This document shows positions 28,735-38,209 of a stretch of 64,000 bases of DNA, in pieces (position 1 is the first letter of the stretch; each line of letters begins with the position of its first letter). The position numbers and the translations under genes were made by a program. The notes beneath the pieces were generated by a model. The model searched no databases and was not told where the DNA came from. It saw nothing but the letters and a program-made list of their open reading frames with translations. The stretch spans positions 558,001-622,000 of the forward strand of contig NZ_MVOL01000002.1 of assembly GCF_002018875.1 (NCBI RefSeq), in the 5' to 3' direction. The stretch comes from Pseudomonas sp. MF4836. GTDB taxonomy: Bacteria > Pseudomonadota > Gammaproteobacteria > Pseudomonadales > Pseudomonadaceae.

Positions 28735-29624
28735 TGAGCGCTCGGTACCAGATCTTTCACGACACTCACTATCACTACGACAGCCCGGTGTCCCTGGCCC
28801 AGCAACTGGCTCACCTGTGGCCGCGAGCCTGCGCCTGGCAGCGTTGCACCGAACAGCAGTTGCTGATCAGCCCGGAGCCGACGGTGCGCCGCGATGAGCT
28901 GGATGTGTTCGGCAACCCGCTGACCCGCCTGGCGTTCGAGCGGCCCCATGATGAGTTGCTGGTCAATGCCCAGCTGACGGTCGAGGTGCTGGCCCGGCCG
29001 CTGCTGGATTTCAGCCAATCCCCGGCCTGGGATGAAACCCGCAGCGCGCTGACCTATAGCGGCCAGCCCTTGTCGGCAGCGTTGCTGGACGCCTGCCGTT
29101 ATCGGTTTGAATCGCCCTATGTGCACCTGAAGAAAAGCTTCGTCGAGTTTTCCGCGAGCTGTTTCCCGAGCGGGCGCCCGCTGTTGCTCGGGGTGCAGGC
29201 GCTGATGGAGAAGATCTTCAGCGAGTTCACCTTCGACGCCGAGGCTACCCAGGTCGCTACGCCCCTGGTGGAAGTGCTGGAGCGGCGGCGCGGCGTGTGC
29301 CAGGACTTTGCCCACCTGATGCTCGCCTGCGTGCGTTCCCGCGGGCTGGCGGCGCGTTATGTCAGCGGCTACCTGTTGACCCAGCCACCGCCCGGGCAAC
29401 CCAGGCTGATTGGCGCCGATGCGTCCCACGCCTGGGTTTCGGTGTTTTGTCCGGTGCTGGGTTGGGTGGATTTCGACCCGACCAACAACGTCCAGCCGGC
29501 GCTGGAGCACATCACCCTGGCCTGGGGTCGGGATTTTTCCGATGTCTCGCCGTTGCGCGGGGTGATTCTGGGCGGCGGCAACCACGATCCGGAAGTGCAG
29601 GTCACGGTGATGCCCCTGGAGTGA
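28734..29624 (+). CDS. Transglutaminase family protein
   Basis: 296 residues. An N-terminal Bact_transglu_N region (YQIFHDTHYHYDSPVSLAQQ) is followed by a papain-like core with Cys189 in GVCQDFAHLMLACVRSRGL, then ASHAWVSVFCP and VDFDPTN supplying His and Asp. No signal peptide, so presumably cytoplasmic. Third and last gene of the cluster, translationally coupled to the ATP-grasp gene. Confidence 0.9.
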   Translation: MSARYQIFHDTHYHYDSPVSLAQQLAHLWPRACAWQRCTEQQLLISPEPTVRRDELDVFGNPLTRLAFERPHDELLVNAQLTVEVLARPLLDFSQSPAWDETRSALTYSGQPLSAALLDACRYRFESPYVHLKKSFVEFSASCFPSGRPLLLGVQALMEKIFSEFTFDAEATQVATPLVEVLERRRGVCQDFAHLMLACVRSRGLAARYVSGYLLTQPPPGQPRLIGADASHAWVSVFCPVLGWVDFDPTNNVQPALEHITLAWGRDFSDVSPLRGVILGGGNHDPEVQVTVMPLE

Positions 29625-29803
29625 CTGCGGTTTGCCGGGCTTTCACCCAGGCGTGCTTGTACCTACGGCGGGGCTGGCGATCGGGATTTTTTGAGGGGGC
29701 GAGACCCGTGGGTCAAGGGGTGGGTCTGTGAGGACCGGCAGCGTGGCTGCCGATCCTGGGCACAGATCCCGGGGCCTGATCGGAACATCGGGCCCGGCGG
29801 GTA

Positions 29804-29992
29804 TCAGGCCTGGGGAGCCTGATTGTCTACGGCGTCACTATCATCGGCTGCCACTTCACCTTCTGCTTCCGGGTTCAGTGCGCTGGCTTCTTCTTCAGCG
29901 GTCGCTTTCTTGCGTTGCAACTTTTCCTCTTTCTTCTGCTCCTTTGCCAGGTCTCTCTGACGTTTGGCGAAGGAGTAATTAGGTTTAGCCAT
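29804..29992 (-). CDS. Small highly charged protein, unknown function
   Basis: 62 residues with GAGGATC before the ATG. The N-terminal half is Lys/Arg/Glu rich and predicted coiled (SFAKRQRDLAKEQKKEEKLQ), the C-terminal half Glu/Asp/Ala rich. No membrane segment or Cys. The sequence looks like a conserved Pseudomonas hypothetical; the charge pattern suggests nucleic-acid or ribosome contact but proves nothing. Confidence 0.7.
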   Translation of the reverse strand: MAKPNYSFAKRQRDLAKEQKKEEKLQRKKATAEEEASALNPEAEGEVAADDSDAVDNQAPQA

Positions 29993-30061
29993 GGGCGATC
30001 CTCTTGGGGTCGAAGGTGAGGTTGAGCGGCGCGTATTCTGCCTTGTATCGGGCCTGGGCGG

Positions 30062-30649
30062 TTAGCTGGGTTTTTGTTCGGCCCATTTTGCCGGGGCCGA
30101 AGGTTGCCAGGCGTCCAGTACATCCAGCAGTTCTGCGGGCGATTCGCTCATTTGCAGCATGGCACGGTGCGGAGCCCGAACGAAGCCTTCGCCGACGATA
30201 TGATCGAGAAAACCACTGAGCTTTTCATAAAAGCCGTTCACTTCCAGCAGACCCAGCGGCTTGCCGTGGTAGCCCAGCTGACCCCAGGTCCAGACTTCGA
30301 ACAGCTCTTCCAGGGTGCCGAGACCGCCTGGCAGGGCGATGAAGGCGTCGCTCAATTGGGCCATGCGCGCCTTGCGTGCGTGCATGCCATCGACCACTTC
30401 CAGGCGGGTCAGACCGGTGTGGCCGATCTCCGAATCCTTCAGGCTTTGCGGGATGATCCCGATCACTTCGCCGCCGGCCGCCAGGGCCGCATCGGCAACA
30501 ATCCCCATCAGCCCGACGGCGCCGCCGCCGTAGACCAGGGTCAGCTTGCGCTCGGCCAGGGCCCGCCCGAGGGCGGCGGCCGCTTCACGGTAAACGGGGT
30601 TGGTGCCGGTGCTGGCACCGCAGAACACACAGACAGACGTTAATGGCAT
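30062..30649 (-). CDS. LOG family protein (cytokinin riboside 5'-monophosphate phosphoribohydrolase type)
   Basis: 195 residues, Rossmann-like fold starting [19 protein letters not shown], with the family signature [23 protein letters not shown] enzymes split nucleoside 5'-monophosphates into base and ribose phosphate. Older annotations call them lysine decarboxylases, which the motif does not support. Same neighbourhood as in P. aeruginosa (PA4923 beside azu). Confidence 0.92.
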   Translation of the reverse strand: MPLTSVCVFCGASTGTNPVYREAAAALGRALAERKLTLVYGGGAVGLMGIVADAALAAGGEVIGIIPQSLKDSEIGHTGLTRLEVVDGMHARKARMAQLSDAFIALPGGLGTLEELFEVWTWGQLGYHGKPLGLLEVNGFYEKLSGFLDHIVGEGFVRAPHRAMLQMSESPAELLDVLDAWQPSAPAKWAEQKPS

Positions 30650-30709
30650 GCCTTACTCCCAGGTCATTGAGGGCCCAAGAGTAATGGCTTGAGGGTGATG
30701 CGCCAAACG

Positions 30710-30799
30710 TTAAACCTCGTGTTGCGGGGTTTCATGGGTGCCGCTGGCCCCACAGGCATAGGCGGCGAGCAAGCTGCGAAACAGGCTGTTGAGAGGCAT
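30710..30799 (-). CDS. Possible 29-residue small protein
   Basis: The frame MPLNSLFRSLLAAYACGASG... ends at TAA (30712-30710) and has GGAG 7 bases before its ATG. It starts with a short amphipathic or hydrophobic stretch. It lies in the 351-base gap between the LOG gene and azu that otherwise carries only the ANR site. Coding status rests on the ribosome site and a plausible start; no homology was available. Confidence 0.35.
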   Translation of the reverse strand: MPLNSLFRSLLAAYACGASGTHETPQHEV

Positions 30800-30905
30800 G
30801 ACGGTGCTCCAGCTGGGGGAATGAGCGGATCATAAAGGCCGAGTCGGCCCCGGGCCGGTCAATTGTCTTAATCGGGGCTATAGGTCGAAAGTTGTATACA
30901 ATTTC

Positions 30906-30919
30906 TTGATGCAAATCAT
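30906..30919 (+). promoter_or_regulatory. ANR/FNR-type box upstream of azurin
   Basis: TTGAT-GCAA-ATCAT matches the ANR consensus TTGAT-N4-ATCAA at 9 of 10 half-site positions. It is 81 bases upstream of the azu start. The azurin gene of P. aeruginosa is known to be ANR controlled, so low-oxygen activation is expected here. Confidence 0.65.
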
Positions 30920-31000
30920 AGGAACTTGCGAAGTTTTCAGGCAGTCTTCACCCCCATGGATTCAGATGGATTTTGTTAAACCCTGCCTTGGAGATTCACC

Positions 31001-31447
31001 ATGTTTGCCAAACTTGTTGCGGTATCCCTGTTGACACTGGCTAGCAGCCAATTGATGGCCGCCGAATGCAAGGTCGATGTTGATTCCACCGACCAGATGT
31101 CCTTCAACACGAAGGAAATCACCATCGACAAGAGCTGCAAGACGTTCACCGTCAACCTGACCCACTCCGGCAGCTTGCCGAAGAACGTCATGGGCCATAA
31201 CTGGGTCCTGAGCAAAACCGCCGACATGGCCGGTATTGCCACCGACGGCATGGCCGCCGGCATCGACAAGAGCTACCTGAAAGATGGCGACACCCGCGTT
31301 ATCGCCCACACCAAAATCATCGGTGCTGGCGAAAAAGACTCGGTGACCTTCGACGTGTCGAAGCTGACTGCCGGCGAAAGCTACCAGTTCTTCTGCTCGT
31401 TCCCTGGCCACAACTCGATGATGAAAGGCGCTGTGGTCCTGAAGTGA
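31001..31447 (+). CDS. azu: Azurin
   Basis: 148-residue periplasmic blue copper protein. The signal peptide ends LASSQLMA, and the mature form starts [20 protein letters not shown]. Copper ligands are visible as His in MGHNWVL and the Cys-His-Met set in [14 protein letters not shown]; the disulfide Cys pair is near the N-terminus. Carries electrons between cytochromes in denitrification and stress respiration. Confidence 0.97.
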   Translation: MFAKLVAVSLLTLASSQLMAAECKVDVDSTDQMSFNTKEITIDKSCKTFTVNLTHSGSLPKNVMGHNWVLSKTADMAGIATDGMAAGIDKSYLKDGDTRVIAHTKIIGAGEKDSVTFDVSKLTAGESYQFFCSFPGHNSMMKGAVVLK

Positions 31448-31467
31448 TCGGTTGACCCGGCAGCAAC

Positions 31468-31507
31468 AAAAAAGCCGCTTTCCTGATAAGGGAAAGCGGC
31501 TTTTTTT
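31468..31507 (+). terminator. Terminator after azu, bidirectional
   Basis: GCCGCTTTCC-N7-GGAAAGCGGC with six A before and seven T after. It stops azu from one side and could also stop nadE, whose 3' end at 31565 faces it. Confidence 0.93.
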
Positions 31508-31564
31508 ATGGGGGGAGCCTGCTCCCTGGCCATAGGTGTTAGCGGGACCAGGGCCCGCAGGGAC

Positions 31565-32392
31565 TCACGGCGCGAAGGGCATTTCGCGTTTGTGGTGGGT
31601 CTTGCGGTAGGTGTCGCAGATGATCTTGAACGCTTCTTCGCGCACCGGCTGGCCGTGCAGGAAGGCGTCGATCTCGGTGTAGGTGACGCCGTGGGAGGCT
31701 TCATCCGGTTTGCCCGGCGACAGGTCTTCAAGGTCGGCGGTGGGGACTTTTTCCACTAGGGACTCCGGCGCGCCGAAATGCCGGGCGATGGCCCGTACCT
31801 GGTTCTTCACCAGGCCGCTCAAGGGGGCCAGGTCGCAGGCACCGTCACCGAACTTGGTGAAGAAACCCATCACCGCCTCGGCCGCATGGTCGGTGCCGAT
31901 CACCAGGCCATGGGCGGCGCCGGCGATGGTGTACTGGGCCACCATGCGCATCCGCGCCTTGGTGTTGCCGAGAACGAAATCCACCGACACCGCGTGCTGC
32001 CCTTCAAAGGCGGCGACTTCATTGGCCAGGGCCTTGACCGCAGGGCCAATATTGACCGTGTGCCGCTCATCGGGGGCGATGAAGTCCACCGAGGCCTGGG
32101 CATCGTGCTCGTCGAACTGGGTTTCGTAGGGCAGGCGCACGGCGATGAAACGGTACTTGTCGTCACCCGTGCGTGCGCGCAGTTCGCGCATGGCCCGTTG
32201 TGCCAAGAGGCCTGCGGTGAGGGAGTCGACACCGCCGCTGATGCCCAGCACCAGGGATTTGAGCCCCGAGTTGAGCAGGCAGTCCTGGATAAAGGTCACG
32301 CGCCGGGCGACTTCCGCCTCCAGGGCGGCCTGGTCCTGGAACGGTGCCTGGACCTTGAGCTGCTGCGCAATCTCACGCTGTACGGCTTGCAT
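31565..32392 (-). CDS. nadE: NH3-dependent NAD+ synthetase
   Basis: 275 residues with AAGGAG before the ATG. ATP-pyrophosphatase loop [16 protein letters not shown] near residue 50 identifies NadE, which amidates deamido-NAD. The length fits the ammonia-dependent form, with no glutaminase domain. It starts 3 bases after pncB ends, so both are in one NAD salvage operon. Confidence 0.96.
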   Translation of the reverse strand: MQAVQREIAQQLKVQAPFQDQAALEAEVARRVTFIQDCLLNSGLKSLVLGISGGVDSLTAGLLAQRAMRELRARTGDDKYRFIAVRLPYETQFDEHDAQASVDFIAPDERHTVNIGPAVKALANEVAAFEGQHAVSVDFVLGNTKARMRMVAQYTIAGAAHGLVIGTDHAAEAVMGFFTKFGDGACDLAPLSGLVKNQVRAIARHFGAPESLVEKVPTADLEDLSPGKPDEASHGVTYTEIDAFLHGQPVREEAFKIICDTYRKTHHKREMPFAP

Positions 32393-32395
32393 GAT

Positions 32396-33622
32396 TCACT
32401 CCTTGCTTGATGTGCCTGAAAGGGCGGCAGGTACTTGGAAAACGTGGCGCAGGTAACCTACGAAGTTCGGATCCCGGCAATGGGTCTTGCCCGCTTCGTC
32501 GGAGATCTTGGCGACCGGCTGGCCATTGCAGGCGGCCATTTTAAGCACGATGCTCATCGGCTCGACACCGGGAATATCGCAGGTCAGGTTGGTGCCGATG
32601 CCAAAGCTGACATTGATCCGACCACGCAGCGCCCGGAAAATCTCCAGGGAGCGGGGCAGTGTCAGGCTGTCGGAAAACACCAGGGTCTTGCTCATCGGCT
32701 CGATGCCCAGCTTGTGGTAATGGGCGATGGCTTTTTCGGCCCACAGGATCGGGTCGCCGGAATCGTGGCGCAAACCGTCGAAGAGCTTGGCGAAGTACAG
32801 GTCGAAGTCGCCGAGAAAGGCGTCGGTGGTGATGCAGTCGGTCAGGGCGATGCCCAGCAGGCCGCGGTACTCGCGGACCCAGCAGTCCAGGGCGGCGATC
32901 TGGCTGTCGATCAGCCGTGGGCCGAGCTGCTGGTGGGCCATGATCCATTCGTGGGCCATGGTGCCCAGGGGCTTCATGTCCAGCACCCGCGACAGGTGCA
33001 CGTTGCTGGTGCCGACGAAGCGCCCGGGGAAGTCGTGCTTGAGCACGTTCACCACTTCCTCCTGCACGCGGTAGGAGAAGCGCCGGCGGGTGCCGAAGTC
33101 GGCGACCTGCAGCTCCGAAAGCTCTTCGCTGCTGGCGTTGGCGCTGAGCCAGTCGAACTTGCGGTACAGCTGCTCGCGCGCCTGCTCCAGCACCACTTCG
33201 CGGTAGCGATAGCGGTTACGCACTTCGCTGACGATGGCCAGCATCGGCACTTCAAACAGGATCACGTGCAGCCAGGGCCCGCGCAGGCGGATAAACAGCT
33301 CGCCGTCCTCGATGCCGGTGTAGACGTAGCGCAGGTTGAAGCGGAACAGACCGAGAAAACGCAGGAAGTCGGGCTTGAGGAAGCTGATGCGCTCCAGGGA
33401 ACTCAGTTGGTCAGCGCTCAGGCTGAGTTCGGCCAGGCGTTCGAACTGGTAGCGGATTTCTGCCAGGTACGGCCGCAGGTCCTCGCTGTTACGGCAACGG
33501 AACTCCCATTCGACTTCCACGTTGGGGTAGTTGTGCAGCACCGCCTGCATCATGGTCAATTTGTAGAAGTCGGTGTCGAGCAGGTTCTGCACGATGCGAT
33601 CGGCAAACACACTCTCGCTCAT
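32396..33622 (-). CDS. pncB: Nicotinate phosphoribosyltransferase
   Basis: 408 residues, full length. Converts nicotinate and PRPP to nicotinate mononucleotide. Recognisable segments are [20 protein letters not shown] at the N-terminus, [23 protein letters not shown] around the middle (loop with the phosphorylated His) and the [19 protein letters not shown] phosphate-binding region. Upstream gene of the pncB-nadE pair. Confidence 0.96.
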   Translation of the reverse strand: MSESVFADRIVQNLLDTDFYKLTMMQAVLHNYPNVEVEWEFRCRNSEDLRPYLAEIRYQFERLAELSLSADQLSSLERISFLKPDFLRFLGLFRFNLRYVYTGIEDGELFIRLRGPWLHVILFEVPMLAIVSEVRNRYRYREVVLEQAREQLYRKFDWLSANASSEELSELQVADFGTRRRFSYRVQEEVVNVLKHDFPGRFVGTSNVHLSRVLDMKPLGTMAHEWIMAHQQLGPRLIDSQIAALDCWVREYRGLLGIALTDCITTDAFLGDFDLYFAKLFDGLRHDSGDPILWAEKAIAHYHKLGIEPMSKTLVFSDSLTLPRSLEIFRALRGRINVSFGIGTNLTCDIPGVEPMSIVLKMAACNGQPVAKISDEAGKTHCRDPNFVGYLRHVFQVPAALSGTSSKE

Positions 33623-33747
33623 AACGGGAATCTCCAGGCGGGCCGCGTAGAAATGCGCGGCTTTGCAGCTTTTTTCAATGAAGGCGGTAGTGGCGCATAT
33701 CCGCAGTCTGTTTTGCCAGCGTTTTTTTAGCGGGCGCGGCCGAGCCG

Positions 33748-34650
33748 CTAGGGGGTCGGGCTGTCGACCTGCTCCAGCATCCAGCGCACAAAGTCGCGGA
33801 CCTTGGGCACTTCGGCGGAATGCTCGGGGTAGGCGATGAAGTACGCATCGTTACTGGGCATCGCGTACTGCCAGGCGATTACCAGCTTGCCGTCGTTCAA
33901 CTCTTCCTCCACCAGAAAGCGCGGCAGCAGGGCCACGCCGCAACCGACCTGGGCGGCGCGGATGCACATGTAGAAGGTTTCGAAGCGCGGGCCGTGATAG
34001 CTGTGTTCGGTGTGGTAGCCCTGGCTGTCGAACCAGTCGTGCCAGGCCTGGGGCCGGGAGGCATTCTGCAGCAGCACCAGATCGGCCAGTTGCGTCGGGT
34101 CGGTGAACGGCTGGTCCGGCAAGCTGCCTGGGGCGCAGACCGCCACCAGCTCTTCGCTGAACAGCTTCAGGCACTCGGTGCCGGGGCGCGAACCCTGGCC
34201 GAAGTAGAACGCCAGGTCGCTGCGGCCCTGCAGCAAATCATCGGCCTCCTGCTCGTTGCACAGGTCCAGATGGATATGCGGATGACGCAGGCGCCAGCCC
34301 TTGAGGCGTGGCACCAGCCAGCGCGCGCCGAAGGTCGAGGGCGTGGACACCCGCAGCACTTCGGTTTCACCGCCGTAGGAACGCAGGTAGTGGGTCGACA
34401 TCTCGACCTGGGTCAGGATCTTGCGCACTTCCACCAGGTACAGGTCGCCGGCCGGAGTCATCTGCAAGCGTCGGCGCACGCGGCGGAACAACAGGTGTTG
34501 CAGCAGCTCTTCGAGTTGCGCCACCTGCTTGCTGACCGCGCTTTGGGTCAGGTTCAGCTCTTCGGCGGCACGGGTGAAGCTCAGGTGGCGGGTGACCGCT
34601 TCGAAACACTGCAAGGCGGTGATCGAGGGCAGGTGGCGTTTGTTCAGCAT
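33748..34650 (-). CDS. LysR-type regulator, divergent from amaB
   Basis: 300 residues with an N-terminal helix-turn-helix ([26 protein letters not shown]) and a GcvA-type effector domain. Divergent from amaB across a 178-base gap, as the P. aeruginosa homologue PA4914 lies near its liv-type cluster. Probable activator of lysine/pipecolate catabolism, responding to an intermediate of that route. The effector is inferred from position. Confidence 0.88.
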   Translation of the reverse strand: MLNKRHLPSITALQCFEAVTRHLSFTRAAEELNLTQSAVSKQVAQLEELLQHLLFRRVRRRLQMTPAGDLYLVEVRKILTQVEMSTHYLRSYGGETEVLRVSTPSTFGARWLVPRLKGWRLRHPHIHLDLCNEQEADDLLQGRSDLAFYFGQGSRPGTECLKLFSEELVAVCAPGSLPDQPFTDPTQLADLVLLQNASRPQAWHDWFDSQGYHTEHSYHGPRFETFYMCIRAAQVGCGVALLPRFLVEEELNDGKLVIAWQYAMPSNDAYFIAYPEHSAEVPKVRDFVRWMLEQVDSPTP

Positions 34651-34828
34651 GGCGCAAGGTCCCTGGTTCTTGTCTCAGCGCTGCTTGGCCGACGCAGCAT
34701 GAATAAACGGAATGATATCTCGCCTAATCGTCGTTTGTTGGCAAGTCTCAGGCCAGCTACAACTACAGGCCTCAATAGCTGGTTTATCGGCTACGACTTT
34801 TTGTTTTTTCATCTGTAAGGAGTGACCC

Positions 34829-36319
34829 ATGGTTGCCGCATTGCTTGATCGTCTCGGTGTGAACCCGGCCCTGTATCAGTCGGGCAGCCAGCCCGTGCAC
34901 TCGCCGATCGACGGCAGCCGCATCGCCGCCGTGAACTGGGAAGGTGCAGCCGAAGTCGAGCAACAGGTCAGTCGCGCAGAGCATGCATTCGAACTCTGGC
35001 GCAAGGTGCCGGCGCCCCGTCGCGGCGAGCTGGTCCGCCAGTTCGGTGAAGTGTTGCGCGAGTACAAGGCCGACCTTGGCGAGCTGGTGTCCTGGGAAGC
35101 CGGCAAGATCACCCAGGAAGGCCTGGGTGAAGTGCAAGAGATGATCGACATCTGCGACTTCGCCGTCGGCCTGTCGCGCCAGCTCTACGGTTTGACCATC
35201 GCCTCCGAGCGTCCTGGCCACCACATGCGTGAAACCTGGCACCCGCTGGGCGTGGTCGGGGTGATCAGCGCGTTCAACTTCCCGGTGGCGGTCTGGGCCT
35301 GGAACACCACTCTGGCGCTGGTCTGCGGCAACCCGGTGATCTGGAAACCGTCGGAGAAAACCCCGCTGACCGCCCTGGCCTGCCAGGCGTTGTTCGAGCG
35401 CGTGCTGAAAAACTTCAGCGACGCTCCGCCCTACCTCAGCCAGGTGATCATCGGCGGGCGTGAAGCCGGCGCCGCGCTGGTGGACGATCCGCGTGTGGCC
35501 CTGATCAGCGCCACCGGCAGCACCCGCATGGGCCGTGAAGTGGCGCCCAAAGTCGCCGCGCGCTTTGCCCGCAGCATCCTCGAGCTGGGCGGCAACAACG
35601 CGATGATCCTCGGCCCAAGCGCCGACCTGGACATGGCCGTGCGCGCCATTCTGTTCAGCGCCGTCGGCACCGCCGGCCAGCGTTGCACGTCCCTGCGTCG
35701 ACTGATTGCCCATGAGTCAGTCAAGGAAGAAATTGTCACCCGGCTCAAGGCCGCCTACTCCAAGGTGCGGATCGGTCATCCGCTGGAAGGCAACCTGGTC
35801 GGCCCGCTGATCGACAAACACAGCTTCGACAATATGCAGGACGCCCTGGAACAGGCCTTGAGCGAAGGCGGCCGGGTGTTTGGCGGCAAGCGGCAGTTGG
35901 AAGAACAGTTCCCGAATGCCTATTACGTGTCGCCGGCCATCGTCGAGATGCCTGAGCAGAGCGACGTGGTGCGCGATGAAACCTTTGCCCCGATCCTCTA
36001 CGTGGTCGGCTACACCGAGTTTGCCGAAGCGCTGCGCCTGAACAACGCTGTGCCTCAGGGCCTGTCGTCGTGCATCTTCACCACCGATGTGCGCGAAGCC
36101 GAGCAGTTCATGTCGGCGGTGGGCAGCGACTGCGGCATCGCCAACGTCAACATCGGCCCGAGCGGCGCGGAAATCGGCGGCGCCTTCGGTGGCGAGAAAG
36201 AAACCGGTGGCGGTCGTGAGTCCGGCTCCGATGCGTGGCGCGGTTACATGCGCCGCCAGACCAACACTGTCAACTACTCCCTGGAGCTGCCACTGGCCCA
36301 GGGCATTACCTTCGATTGA
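34829..36319 (+). CDS. amaB: L-piperidine-6-carboxylate / aminoadipate semialdehyde dehydrogenase
   Basis: 496-residue ALDH7-type dehydrogenase. Motifs: the general-base Glu252 in ELGGNN, catalytic Cys286 in GQRCTSLRRL, and cofactor-site residues ISAFNFPVAVWAWN and WKPSEKTPL. Oxidises the semialdehyde formed from pipecolate to 2-aminoadipate with NAD(P)+. Placed before the pipecolate oxidase gene, the same pair as amaAB of P. putida, with a LysR gene facing it. Confidence 0.9.
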   Translation: MVAALLDRLGVNPALYQSGSQPVHSPIDGSRIAAVNWEGAAEVEQQVSRAEHAFELWRKVPAPRRGELVRQFGEVLREYKADLGELVSWEAGKITQEGLGEVQEMIDICDFAVGLSRQLYGLTIASERPGHHMRETWHPLGVVGVISAFNFPVAVWAWNTTLALVCGNPVIWKPSEKTPLTALACQALFERVLKNFSDAPPYLSQVIIGGREAGAALVDDPRVALISATGSTRMGREVAPKVAARFARSILELGGNNAMILGPSADLDMAVRAILFSAVGTAGQRCTSLRRLIAHESVKEEIVTRLKAAYSKVRIGHPLEGNLVGPLIDKHSFDNMQDALEQALSEGGRVFGGKRQLEEQFPNAYYVSPAIVEMPEQSDVVRDETFAPILYVVGYTEFAEALRLNNAVPQGLSSCIFTTDVREAEQFMSAVGSDCGIANVNIGPSGAEIGGAFGGEKETGGGRESGSDAWRGYMRRQTNTVNYSLELPLAQGITFD

Positions 36320-36336
36320 ATGAAGGCGGCAAACCG

Positions 36337-36520
36337 GTAGCCGCTGCCGAGTTTGGTGAGGCTGCGCTGGACGCTGGAGTGCATCCGGGAACGGGGCGTT
36401 GTTTTTCAGGGCCAGCGTAGTCTTCGGCAGCGGCTACAACTGAAGCGGGTGTCCGGGGAGGGCGTTGTTTGCGAGAAGCAGCGTCCGAACGGCGGGCCGA
36501 GCCTGCGGCAGCGGTTACAG
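36337..36520. repeat. REP cluster between amaB and amaA
   Basis: GTAGCCGCTGCCGA at 36337-36350 and its exact inverse at 36424-36437 form a paired element of 101 bases. A third related unit, TGCGGCAGCGGTTACAG, lies at 36504-36520. The same core recurs near 44104-44227 and 45136. It fills most of the 244-base amaB-amaA gap. Confidence 0.75.
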
Positions 36521-36563
36521 CGGCGAATGCAAACCTGTATGTGGTTGATTTCGGAGTCTGGCA

Positions 36564-37847
36564 ATGGCGTTACGCGAAGAGTGTCTATGGGAAAAACTGA
36601 CGCCGCAAAGGCCTGACAACGCCGCGCTCAACGGCGAGGTCGCGGTGGATGTCTGCGTGATTGGCGCAGGCTTCACCGGTTTGTCGGCGGCGGTGCATTT
36701 GCTGGAGCAGGGCAAGCGGGTCTGCGTGCTGGAGGCTCACCGCGCGGGGCATGGCGGCTCGGGGCGCAACGTCGGCCTGGTCAACGCCGGGATGTGGATC
36801 GCGCCCGACGATATCGAGGCCGGCTTCGGCGAGCAGGTCGGCAGCCAGCTCAACCGCATGCTGGGCGCGGCGCCGTCCCTGGTGTTCAGCCTGGTGGACA
36901 AATACCGCATTGATTGCCAGTTGCGCCGTGAAGGCACCTTGCACATGGCCCATAACGCCCGGGGCGAGGCCGACCTGCGCAGTCGCGAACAACAATGGAA
37001 GCGCCGTGGCGCGCCGGTGGAGTTGCTGACCGGTGCCGCATGCGAAGCCGCCACCGGCACCCAGAGGATTGCCGCCGCGCTCCTGGATCGACGCGCCGGC
37101 ACCATCAACCCCATGGCCTATACCTCGGGCCTGGCCAAGGCAGCGGTGGACCTGGGCGGGCTATTGTTCGACCACTCGCCGGTTACTCGCCTGGAACGCC
37201 AGGGCCAGCGCTGGTCGGTGCAAACGGCTCAGGGCTCGGTGCTGGCCGAGCAGGTGGTGATTGCCTCCAATGCCTACACCGAAGGCGACTGGACCGAACT
37301 GCGGCGCAATTTCTTCCCCGGTTACTACTACCAGGTTGCCTCCCGGCCTCTGACGGAAGACGCCGCGCAGCAAATCCTGCCGGGTGGCCAGGGCTCCTGG
37401 GACACGCGCCAGGTGCTGAGCAGCATCCGCCGCGATGCCGAAGGCCGCCTGCTGCTCGGCAGCCTGGGCAACGGCAACCAGAAACCCGCCTGGTTCCTCA
37501 AGGCCTGGGCCGATCGGGTGCAGCAGCATTACTTCCCGTATCTCAAGCCGGTGGAGTGGGAGTGCACCTGGACCGGCTGCATCGCCTTCACCCCCGATCA
37601 CCTGATGCGTCTGTTCGAACCTGCGCCCGGTTTAGTGGCAGTCACCGGTTACAACGGGCGTGGCGTCACCACCGGGACCGTGGTCGGCAAAGCCTTTGCC
37701 GATTACCTGTGTAACGGAAACCCTCAAGCCCTGCCGATTCCCTTCGCGCCCATGCAGCCGCTGGCCGGGGTGGGCCTGCGCAGTTGCCTGTACGAGGCCG
37801 GGTTCTCTCTGTATCACGCGGGCCAGTGCCTGCGGATCGTCATCTGA
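36564..37847 (+). CDS. amaA: L-pipecolate oxidase, FAD-dependent
   Basis: 427 residues with GGAG before the ATG. DAO-type oxidoreductase: the FAD Rossmann motif GAGFTG at residues 34-39 (CVIGAGFTGLSAAVHLLEQG), an acidic strand end VCVLEAHRAG, and the C-terminal GYNGRGVTTGTVVGKAFAD loop. Oxidises L-pipecolate to piperideine-6-carboxylate, the substrate of the amaB product. Confidence 0.87.
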   Translation: MALREECLWEKLTPQRPDNAALNGEVAVDVCVIGAGFTGLSAAVHLLEQGKRVCVLEAHRAGHGGSGRNVGLVNAGMWIAPDDIEAGFGEQVGSQLNRMLGAAPSLVFSLVDKYRIDCQLRREGTLHMAHNARGEADLRSREQQWKRRGAPVELLTGAACEAATGTQRIAAALLDRRAGTINPMAYTSGLAKAAVDLGGLLFDHSPVTRLERQGQRWSVQTAQGSVLAEQVVIASNAYTEGDWTELRRNFFPGYYYQVASRPLTEDAAQQILPGGQGSWDTRQVLSSIRRDAEGRLLLGSLGNGNQKPAWFLKAWADRVQQHYFPYLKPVEWECTWTGCIAFTPDHLMRLFEPAPGLVAVTGYNGRGVTTGTVVGKAFADYLCNGNPQALPIPFAPMQPLAGVGLRSCLYEAGFSLYHAGQCLRIVI

Positions 37848-37903
37848 TCGGCGAAATTCAACCCCTGGGGCGGCGCTTTTCGGCGCAGCGACTAGCCTGT
37901 AAT

Positions 37904-37939
37904 GGTGCGGCTCGTAGCAGTGCCGCACCAGCAGTGTGC
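37904..37939 (+). promoter_or_regulatory. Hairpin and NtrC-like site upstream of livK
   Basis: GGTGCGGC and GCCGCACC (37904-37911, 37922-37929) form an 8-bp stem that may end amaA transcription. The overlapping GCACC-AGCAG-TGTGC (37925-37939) matches the NtrC site GCACC-N5-GGTGC at 9 of 10 half-site bases. It is 200 bases upstream of the sigma54 promoter. The rest of the 362-base gap 37848-38209 shows no gene. Confidence 0.45.
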
Positions 37940-38138
37940 ACTTCGGTGACGCAGGCTGTTACAGGCTGGTTGCACGTTGATTTGCGCCGTGGTTGCAATG
38001 ATGGCGCGTGCGGGTTGCGCCTTTCATTTTTTACGGTTTCACCTTCCGCGGTTTAGACGGTTGCACGCCCAATAAAAAAGGGCTCGAAACAGTCGAAATA
38101 ACAACATCAGAACGACTTTTTTCAGAATAAAAAACCAA

Positions 38139-38154
38139 TGGCACGGCCCTTGCT
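38139..38154 (+). promoter_or_regulatory. Sigma54 promoter of the liv cluster
   Basis: TGGCAC-GGCCC-TTGCT is a perfect match to the -24/-12 consensus TGGCAC-N5-TTGCW, 55 bases upstream of the livK start codon. It implies RpoN dependence and an enhancer-binding activator, most simply NtrC. Confidence 0.85.
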
Positions 38155-38209
38155 CTGAGCATTCAGTGAAGTCGCATTGCCAACTAAAAAAACCTTGGAG
38201 CACCACCCC

